This document shows, piece after piece, positions 13,714-19,658 of a stretch of 19,658 nt of DNA. The DNA is taken from NCBI GenBank assembly GCA_030832365.1, contig JAURJF010000010.1:1-19658 (forward strand). Direction: 5' to 3'. How positions within the stretch are numbered: the first letter of the stretch is position 1; each line of letters opens with the position of its first letter. This stretch comes from Candidatus Nanopelagicales bacterium. Its GTDB lineage: Bacteria > Actinomycetota > Actinomycetes > Nanopelagicales > Nanopelagicaceae. Both the position numbers and the translations under genes were made by a program. Below the pieces are notes generated by a model, which worked only from the letters and a program-made list of their open reading frames with translations, had not been told where the DNA came from and searched no databases.

Positions 13714-14856
13714 TTAGCCTTGATAGATTCGCTTTACTCTAGCTGCTATTCGCGTAACGATCTCATAATTGATCGTTGCGCTAGCGCTAGCCCACGAATC
13801 GGCGGTGTAAGAACTTGCCGAAGTATAACTATCAGAAGGATTACTTCCAATAATGTATGCCCAATCTCCAGCCTTTGCTGAGCTATCTCTGCCTAAATCC
13901 ACGACAAATTGATCCATTGATACTCGCCCGATGATTGGCGCTCGCTTATTACCTATCAGTACTCCAGCGCTGCTATTTGCATTTCTTGGAATTCCATCAG
14001 AGTAGCCCATTGCAATTACTCCAAGCTTGGTATCAACTTTTGTTATAGCACTTCCGCCATAACCAACCTGAGAGCCTGCTGGGATATCTTTAACTAAATG
14101 AATTCTGGCACGGATACTCATTGCAGGTTTTAAATTTAGTTTTTCAGAACTTCCCATATGTGAAAAATCTGGTGATAGCCCATAAATTGCAATACCTAAG
14201 CGAAGTAGATCAAAATGTGAATCAACATCATTTATTGCAGCTGCAGAATTACTTAAGTGAATTATTTCAGGAGTAATCCCAACGCTCTCTGCTTCTGCTA
14301 CTGAGCTTTTAAAGTTCTCTAATTGCTTCTTGTTAAATTCATGTCCTGCCTCATCAGCTCTTGCAAAGTGCGACCAAATACCAATAACTTTAATTAGCCC
14401 AGAGTCTTGATAAGTCTTGGCGCTGCTTACCAATTCACTCCACTCATTAAGCGCTCCGCCGCGAGACATTCCAGTATCAACTTCTAGATGAACCCTGGCG
14501 CACTTTCCTAAAGATCTTGCAGCGCTAGTTATCGCTTCAAGGTGAGCAAGAGATGGAATTGCAATATCTATATCTTCATTTATGGCAGATTTGAAATCAT
14601 CTGTGATCGGAGTTAACCAAGCAATAATCGGCGCGCTTATCCCGCCCTGTCTTAAGGCTCTTGCTTCTTCAAGTAGCGCAACTCCTAGCCAGCTAGCGCC
14701 AGCGCTAAGGGCGCTCTTAGCCACTGGAAGTAGGCCATGGCCATAACCATCTGCTTTGACTACAGCAAGCGCTGGCTTACCACTTTTGGCCATTAGGTAT
14801 TTGATGTTTTCTCTAATAGCTCCAAGATCTATAAGTACCTCTGCTCTATTTTCCAT
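13714..14856 (-). CDS. alr: Alanine racemase
   Basis: 380 aa. PLP-dependent interconversion of L- and D-alanine for peptidoglycan, in the cytoplasm. The PLP lysine is Lys34 in VVKADGYGHG and the second catalytic base is Tyr266 in VGYGGSA; RVSMDQFVVDL (311-321) and TINYEIVTRI (361-370) are further family signatures. Just before the latter, residues about 338-360 form a Ser/Ala/Tyr-rich stretch, part of it encoded by the repeated hexamer GCTAGC at 13778-13791, in a loop that is usually shorter and acidic. It follows the PAP2 gene by 27 nt with only a weak ribosome site, and livG follows after 10 nt. In M. tuberculosis alr is directly upstream of tsaE; here the liv cassette separates them. Confidence 0.97.
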   Translation of the reverse strand: MENRAEVLIDLGAIRENIKYLMAKSGKPALAVVKADGYGHGLLPVAKSALSAGASWLGVALLEEARALRQGGISAPIIAWLTPITDDFKSAINEDIDIAIPSLAHLEAITSAARSLGKCARVHLEVDTGMSRGGALNEWSELVSSAKTYQDSGLIKVIGIWSHFARADEAGHEFNKKQLENFKSSVAEAESVGITPEIIHLSNSAAAINDVDSHFDLLRLGIAIYGLSPDFSHMGSSEKLNLKPAMSIRARIHLVKDIPAGSQVGYGGSAITKVDTKLGVIAMGYSDGIPRNANSSAGVLIGNKRAPIIGRVSMDQFVVDLGRDSSAKAGDWAYIIGSNPSDSYTSASSYTADSWASASATINYEIVTRIAARVKRIYQG

Positions 14857-14883
14857 AGTTAATCGCTACTTTTACTTAAATAC

Positions 14884-15588
14884 CTATGAGGGCTGGCGAG
14901 TAGAGGGAATAAAGCGATCAATTGCAACTACTAAAACCAAAATAGCCCCACCTAGAAACATTCCGCCAAGAAGATCGGTGAACCAGTGAGTATTGCGAAG
15001 AAGGGAAACAGCTCCTACTGCAATAGTTATAACAGCTACCAACCAATAGAGCTTCAAGCCCTCAAAAGGAGCTCTATGGGTATATCGAAAGATGATGTAG
15101 GCAAAGAGTCCCCATGTAACTAGCGCATTTGAAATATGGCCACTGGGATATGCCATCCCATCGCCAAACATACAGAGATCAAAATCTTCTTTTGCCTTGC
15201 ATCTTCCAAAGAAAATCTTAGAAGCACCAACAAAGATATTTAAAAATACTAACGATAGAAAAGCTAGATTTAGCGGTCTAAAGGATTTAAACCTTCTACT
15301 AATTAAACCTGCAGCCACTAAAAGGATAAGAGCGGTAATCCATCTAAGACCTAGGTCATCGATTCGAAGAACTAGAAAGTTAGTAAATCCAGATAGCTTA
15401 GGGCGGTTTAAATCTGCAACGAATTGATCAAATCTATATAACAGGCCCTTGTTTATGACATCAAGAGTCACTAAAACAAAGCCAAGAAGTAGTATCGCAC
15501 ACCAAGTAAGGGCGATATTCATCTCCCGGCGACGGATCTCAATTCTTTGATCAACTACATCATCAAAGAGGCTACTAGGACCACTCAT
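14884..15588 (-). CDS. PAP2-superfamily membrane phosphatase
   Basis: 234 aa with about six membrane segments. The three PAP2 phosphatase motifs are present: KIFFGR (Lys124, Arg129), YPSGH (147-151, with the proton-donor His151), and SLLRNTHWFTDLLGG with Arg198, nucleophile His201 and Asp205. Such enzymes dephosphorylate lipid phosphates such as undecaprenyl pyrophosphate, phosphatidate or phosphatidylglycerophosphate on the outer face of the membrane. A 4-nt overlap with glmS and a position just before alr put it among cell-wall precursor genes, so undecaprenyl pyrophosphate recycling is a reasonable inference, but the motifs do not distinguish substrates. Cys130 and Cys139 flank the extracytoplasmic loop and could form a disulfide. 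Confidence 0.88.
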   Translation of the reverse strand: MSGPSSLFDDVVDQRIEIRRREMNIALTWCAILLLGFVLVTLDVINKGLLYRFDQFVADLNRPKLSGFTNFLVLRIDDLGLRWITALILLVAAGLISRRFKSFRPLNLAFLSLVFLNIFVGASKIFFGRCKAKEDFDLCMFGDGMAYPSGHISNALVTWGLFAYIIFRYTHRAPFEGLKLYWLVAVITIAVGAVSLLRNTHWFTDLLGGMFLGGAILVLVVAIDRFIPSTRQPS

Positions 15589-17411
15589 TCCACTGTCACC
15601 GATTTAGCTAGGTTTCTTGGCTGATCGACATCATTTCCTCGAGCCACAGCCATTTCATAGGCAAAGACCTGCAAAGGAACGATTGCAAGTATTGATTGCA
15701 ATAGTTCATCACAGCTTGGAATTCTAATAACATGTTTTAGATCAAGAGGGGTTGAAGCATCTGCTATAGCAATCACATTTGCTCCGCGGGCTCTAACTTC
15801 CTGAATATTACTCAGCATCTTTTCTGATATCGCGCTAGATGAAGGAGGCAAGATTGCAATAACGGCAGTTCCCTCTTCAATGAGAGCAATCGGTCCATGT
15901 TTAAGCTCTCCGCCGGCAAAACCCTCAGCATGCATATATGCCAGCTCTTTTAGTTTAAGGGCGCCCTCCAGCGCAGCTGGATATCCCACATTCCTTCCAA
16001 GAAAGAGAACTGAAGTTGCATCTTTAAAACCTCTAGTCATCTCGCGAAGTGGTTCAACGGTTTCCAATATCTCCTCAACTTTATTTGGCAGCGCTAGTAA
16101 CTCAGTAATGATCCTTGCAATCTGCGCGCTACTTAAGCTCTTATTATTCTGCGCCAAATAAAGAGCAATTACTTTAAGAGCCACAATCTGTGTCAGTAGC
16201 GCCTTAGTTGATGCGACTGCAATCTCAGGACCTGCATGGGTATAAAAGACTGCATCAGATTCTCTAGCAATTGATGATCCCATTGTGTTGCAGATAGATA
16301 GCGTTGCAGCGCCAAGTTCTTTGGCATGGCGAGCAGCCATCAATGTATCCATAGTCTCGCCAGATTGAGAGATTGTTATTACTAATGTTTTAGCAGTGAG
16401 AAAAGGTTTTCGATATCTAAACTCAGAGGCAAGTTCAACATCAACAGCAATCTTTGCCCATTGCTCAATGGCATATTTTCCAATTAGCCCCGCGTGATAG
16501 GCAGTGCCACAGGCTAAAATCAAAATTCGATCAATATCTAGATTAAGGCTTGCAAGCTCACTGCAGATAACTTTTGAGTCATCACTAAATCTTCCAAGTA
16601 GGGTTTCAGATATTGCCTTTGGCTGCTCGAAGATCTCCTTGAGCATAAAGTGGGTATATCCCCCGCGCTCTGCCGCCTTTGCATCCCAGGTAATTTCAAA
16701 AGGCTTCGCACTTACCTGCCTGCCATCTAAATCTGTAACTACAACGGAATCAGGACTCACCTGCACTACTTGATCTTGACCTAACTCTAAAGCGCTCTTA
16801 GTGTGAGCAATAAATGCAGAGACATCAGATGCTAGAAAGTTCTCACCTTTACCAAGTCCTACAACTAGGGGTGAATTACGCCTTGCCCCAACTATTACCT
16901 CAGGGCTATCAGATGAAATTGCAAGGAGAGTAAATGAACCACGAAGTCGCTTGCAAACCTTGCGCATCGCATCTGCTAAATCTTTACTCAAATTAAACTC
17001 ATCACTTAATAGATGTGCAACAGATTCAGTATCGGTTTGGGATGAGAATTTATGGCCACGCTTTTCTAGCTCCGCTTTTAGTTCTATGTAATTTTCAATA
17101 ATTCCGTTATGAATAACAGCAACTTTTCCATCTCTTGAGATATGTGGATGGGCATTTTCATCGGTTGGTCCACCATGGGTTGCCCAGCGAGTATGGCCAA
17201 TTCCACTTAGAGAATCAGCATGATCTGAAGTTAGCGCGCTCTCCAAATTACTTAACTTTCCAGCGCGCTTAGCCACAATTAATTTCTCGCCCGCTTTACT
17301 AGTTAGCGCAATACCAGCTGAGTCATAGCCCCGGTATTCCAACTTTCGAAGGGATTCAATCACCATTGAAAGAGCAGGAGAGCCTCCGGTATAACCGATG
17401 ATTCCACACAT
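15585..17411 (-). CDS. glmS: Glutamine--fructose-6-phosphate aminotransferase (isomerizing)
   Basis: 608 aa, full length. It makes glucosamine-6-phosphate from fructose-6-phosphate and glutamine, the entry to UDP-GlcNAc. The N-terminal class II glutaminase starts with the nucleophile Cys2 (MCGIIGYTG) and contains GHTRWATHG and NAHPH. The two SIS sugar-isomerase domains follow from about residue 280, with SQSGETMDTL and ELKHGPIALI as substrate-binding loops. The C-terminus LAKSVTVE is the conserved tail that reaches the active site. GGGAG-type ribosome site (AAGGGAG) upstream; only 14 nt separate it from glmM, leaving no room for a glmS ribozyme. It overlaps the PAP2 gene by 4 nt. Confidence 0.98.
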   Translation of the reverse strand: MCGIIGYTGGSPALSMVIESLRKLEYRGYDSAGIALTSKAGEKLIVAKRAGKLSNLESALTSDHADSLSGIGHTRWATHGGPTDENAHPHISRDGKVAVIHNGIIENYIELKAELEKRGHKFSSQTDTESVAHLLSDEFNLSKDLADAMRKVCKRLRGSFTLLAISSDSPEVIVGARRNSPLVVGLGKGENFLASDVSAFIAHTKSALELGQDQVVQVSPDSVVVTDLDGRQVSAKPFEITWDAKAAERGGYTHFMLKEIFEQPKAISETLLGRFSDDSKVICSELASLNLDIDRILILACGTAYHAGLIGKYAIEQWAKIAVDVELASEFRYRKPFLTAKTLVITISQSGETMDTLMAARHAKELGAATLSICNTMGSSIARESDAVFYTHAGPEIAVASTKALLTQIVALKVIALYLAQNNKSLSSAQIARIITELLALPNKVEEILETVEPLREMTRGFKDATSVLFLGRNVGYPAALEGALKLKELAYMHAEGFAGGELKHGPIALIEEGTAVIAILPPSSSAISEKMLSNIQEVRARGANVIAIADASTPLDLKHVIRIPSCDELLQSILAIVPLQVFAYEMAVARGNDVDQPRNLAKSVTVE

Positions 17412-17425
17412 CTAAATTTGCTCCC

Positions 17426-18751
17426 TTAAAGTGAGAGTTCAGATTTTACTAGCGTTGCCAGTTCTGAGGCTAATTCTTGGGCAAGAGATAGTTCTTGGGC
17501 CTCAATCATCACTCTAATTAGGGCTTCAGTGCCTGAGGCGCGAAGCAGAACTCGACCCTTATCTCCCAATTTTTGCTGCACATCAACTACCGCTTTTGAA
17601 ATCACTTGATTTGATGACAATTTTTCTTTAGCTACTCCTGAGACATTGATAAGAACTTGCGGATAACGCTTCATAAAAGAGGCTAACTCACTAGCGCTCT
17701 TGCCACTCTTCTTAAGTTTTGAAATTAGTTGCAAGGCTGTTAATAAGCCATCACCAGTATTTGCATACTTGCTCATGATGATATGGCCTGATTGCTCTCC
17801 TCCTAGAAGATGGCCTCCAGCTAGCATCTCCTCTAAGACATAGCGGTCACCAACAGCTGTTGCAATAAATTTAATACCTTTTTCTTCTAGAGCTTTAATC
17901 AGCCCTAGATTTGTCATAACAGTTCCCACAACAGTCTTTGTTGGTAGCTCCATATCTTGAGCAAGAATTCCTAATATGAAATCACCATCGATAACTGATC
18001 CTTTATCATCAATAGCTAGGACTCGATCTGCATCGCCATCATGAGCAATTCCAATATCTGCCCCCTCACCTTTAACTCTTGCAATCAAGTTCTCTAGATG
18101 AGTCGAACCGCAGTTATCGTTAATATTTAAACCATTTGGAGATGCTGATATGGCAATAACCTCAGCTCCAGCTCTTTTAAGAAGTTCAGGTGCTACAAAA
18201 GAGGCAGCTCCATTGGCGCAATCAACAACTACTTTTAGCCCACTTAAATTGCCATCAAGGCTCTTTAAAAGATTTTGGATATAACTCTCTTTAGCGCCCA
18301 AATCTTCAATTACACTCCCTGCTCCATTAGAGCTCTCTACTATCTGCCCTAATACGCTCTCAATCTTTGCTTCAATTTGATCAGCTAGCTTTGAGCCAGT
18401 TCGATCAAAGAACTTAATTCCGTTATCACTTGCTGGGTTATGAGAGGCGCTAATCATCACCCCAAGATCTGCCCCTCGATCTTTAACAAGAAATGAGATA
18501 GCAGGGGTTGGAAGAATCCCAACTCGATAAACATCAATACCAGCACTTGATAACCCGCGGCAGATTGCCTCCTCTAAATACTGGCCAGAGGCTCTTGAAT
18601 CCTGGCCAACAATTGCAGTTGGGCGATGGCCGGCAAACTCACCAAGATCTGCCAGAACTGATGCGGCAGCAGTTGAGAGATTAAAAGCTAGATCTGCAGT
18701 GAGATCAACGCCAGCAACGCCTCGGACACCATCGGTGCCAAAGAGCGCCAT
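17426..18751 (-). CDS. glmM: Phosphoglucosamine mutase
   Basis: 441 aa, close to the usual 445. It converts glucosamine-6-phosphate to glucosamine-1-phosphate, the step after GlmS. The opening FGTDGVRG is diagnostic; the phosphoserine is Ser103 in ISASHNP, the Mg2+ site is DGDADR (238-243), the sugar-specificity loop is GGEQSGH (about 318-324), and the phosphate loop RASGTEALIRV is near the C-terminus. A good ribosome site (AAGGA) precedes the ATG. It lies 17 nt after rpsI and 14 nt before glmS, the same neighbourhood as in M. tuberculosis (mrsA beside rpsI and rplM). Confidence 0.98.
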   Translation of the reverse strand: MALFGTDGVRGVAGVDLTADLAFNLSTAAASVLADLGEFAGHRPTAIVGQDSRASGQYLEEAICRGLSSAGIDVYRVGILPTPAISFLVKDRGADLGVMISASHNPASDNGIKFFDRTGSKLADQIEAKIESVLGQIVESSNGAGSVIEDLGAKESYIQNLLKSLDGNLSGLKVVVDCANGAASFVAPELLKRAGAEVIAISASPNGLNINDNCGSTHLENLIARVKGEGADIGIAHDGDADRVLAIDDKGSVIDGDFILGILAQDMELPTKTVVGTVMTNLGLIKALEEKGIKFIATAVGDRYVLEEMLAGGHLLGGEQSGHIIMSKYANTGDGLLTALQLISKLKKSGKSASELASFMKRYPQVLINVSGVAKEKLSSNQVISKAVVDVQQKLGDKGRVLLRASGTEALIRVMIEAQELSLAQELASELATLVKSELSL

Positions 18752-18768
18752 TTTTCCTTCTTTGCTAA

Positions 18769-19233
18769 TTAACGCTTGCTGTATTGAGAACGCTTACGTG
18801 CTTTCTTTAGACCATATTTCTTGCGTTCAATTACGCGAGCATCACGGGTTAGGAATTTTGCCTTCTTTAAAGCTGGGCGATTTGCATCAGTATCAATCTC
18901 ATTTAGGGCTCTTGCAACGCCTAAGCGAAGCGCTCCTGCTTGACCTGAAATTCCGCCGCCATCAATACGGGCAATAACATCGTATTTGCCTTCAGCGCCA
19001 ACGGTGCGAAGTGGCTCAGAAACAGCCTGTTGGTGAACTTTATTTGGGAAATAAACTTCTAAATTCTTATTATTAACAATCCAGCGACCAGTTCCTGGGG
19101 TTAGTCGAACGCGAGCAACTGCTTCCTTACGACGACCGATACCTGCGCCAGCTGCAATTACAGCAGCGCGGTTGGTTGCAGCAGCAGGTGTTGCAGAGCT
19201 AAAGGTGGTTACGTTCTCTTCTTTTTCGCTCAT
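18769..19233 (-). CDS. rpsI: 30S ribosomal protein S9
   Basis: 154 aa. The core begins at GIGRRKEAVARVRL (about 31-44), contains DVIARIDGGGISGQAGA, and ends with the basic tail RKRSQYSKR that reaches the P-site tRNA in the small subunit. The about 30-residue Ala/Thr-rich N-terminal extension is usual for actinobacterial S9. It follows rplM by 3 nt, the universal rplM-rpsI pair. Confidence 0.98.
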   Translation of the reverse strand: MSEKEENVTTFSSATPAAATNRAAVIAAGAGIGRRKEAVARVRLTPGTGRWIVNNKNLEVYFPNKVHQQAVSEPLRTVGAEGKYDVIARIDGGGISGQAGALRLGVARALNEIDTDANRPALKKAKFLTRDARVIERKKYGLKKARKRSQYSKR

Positions 19234-19236
19234 CTT

Positions 19237-19658
19237 TTACTTACCAACCTTCATCTGATCGATCTGGGTAAATACATATGGAATTGGTCCTTGTGATCCA
19301 TGAGGATGTTCAGCGCCAGCATAAACTTTTAGCTTAGAGGCCATCTGCTTGCCCATAGAGTTCTTAGGAAGCATTCCCTTAATTGCCTTTTCAACGGCGC
19401 GAGTTGGGAACTTCTCCATTAATTGTTCATAGCTGCGCTCAGTTAAACCGCCTGGATATTGGGAGTGCTGATAAGCCATTTTGTTGGCCATCTTTGATCC
19501 AGTTAAAACAATCTTCTCGGCATTAATTACGATTACAAAATCTCCCATATCCATATGAGGAGCAAATGTTGGTTTATGTTTTCCGCGAAGCAAGACAGCG
19601 GCATGGCTAGCAAGGCGACCAAGGACAACGTCAGCTGCATCAATTACATACCATTGAC
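19237..19658 (-). CDS. rplM: 50S ribosomal protein L13, 5' end missing
   Basis: 139 codons are visible, starting mid-gene at the window edge with QWYVIDAADVVLGRLAS, so only about the first 10-15 residues are absent. LLRGKHKPTFAPHMDMGDF and GMLPKNSMGKQM are L13 signatures. A shorter reading that begins at an internal TTG (19591-19593) is not the real start, because the frame continues upstream with conserved L13 sequence. L13 is an early assembly protein of the large subunit. First gene of the visible minus-strand run. Confidence 0.97.
   Translation of the reverse strand, partial: QWYVIDAADVVLGRLASHAAVLLRGKHKPTFAPHMDMGDFVIVINAEKIVLTGSKMANKMAYQHSQYPGGLTERSYEQLMEKFPTRAVEKAIKGMLPKNSMGKQMASKLKVYAGAEHPHGSQGPIPYVFTQIDQMKVGK

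Noticed and set aside
17412..17425. glmS ribozyme/riboswitch
   Set aside because: Only 14 nt separate glmM and glmS; there is no room for the ribozyme.
19237..19593. L13 as a complete 118-aa protein starting at TTG
   Set aside because: Conserved L13 sequence continues upstream in frame to the window edge, so the gene is cut by the window, not short.
1..19658. tRNA, rRNA, CRISPR array, insertion sequence or prophage
   Set aside because: Gaps between genes are too short and show no cloverleaf, repeat-spacer pattern, transposase or integrase sequence.

Overview
The window looks like the chromosome of a streamlined, comparatively AT-rich actinobacterium. A freshwater acI / Nanopelagicales-type organism is my best guess, but that is inference. 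The actinobacterial assignment rests on a WhiB3/WhiD-type Fe-S regulator, a groES-groEL pair whose GroEL has a His-rich tail like mycobacterial GroEL1, and a gene order that follows Mycobacterium tuberculosis from guaB through whiB3, groEL1-groES, tsaD, rimI, tsaB, tsaE and alr to glmS, glmM, rpsI and rplM. Genes are packed with 1-4 nt overlaps or short gaps, and every gene except whiB lies on the minus strand. There is no gene-free stretch over 300 bases, and I saw no tRNA, rRNA, CRISPR array or insertion sequence.

Layout: 1-263 is the 5' end of guaB, preceded by a MerR-type regulator with a cobalamin-binding-like C-terminus (289-1218). The divergent whiB (1319-1621) has a well-formed promoter that predicts a leaderless mRNA. 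Then follow a TerC-family membrane protein (1631-2557) and the heat-shock operon groES-groEL (2632-4587), with a CIRCE operator at its start. 4706-7184 is the operon tsaE-tsaB-rimI-tsaD, for t6A37 tRNA modification and protein acetylation, apparently with a leaderless GTG start and palindromes around its -10. A strong hairpin terminator at about 7309-7342 closes the next unit.

7373-13703 is the most distinctive block: a complete branched-chain amino acid-type (HAAT family) ABC transporter (livG, livF, livH, livM, periplasmic-type binding protein) whose last gene is a secreted alpha/beta hydrolase translationally coupled to the binding protein. In M. tuberculosis alr and tsaE are neighbours, so this hydrolase-transporter cassette sits where the conserved backbone would otherwise be continuous. 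A plausible job is extracellular hydrolysis of an ester or amide followed by uptake of the product; the substrate is unknown.

13714-18751 carries cell-envelope precursor genes: alr (D-alanine), a PAP2-type phosphatase, glmS and glmM (glucosamine-phosphate for UDP-GlcNAc). These follow directly from the ribosomal genes rplM (5' end cut off) and rpsI. The minus-strand run from rplM to the hydrolase has only very short gaps and could be one long read-through unit with internal promoters.
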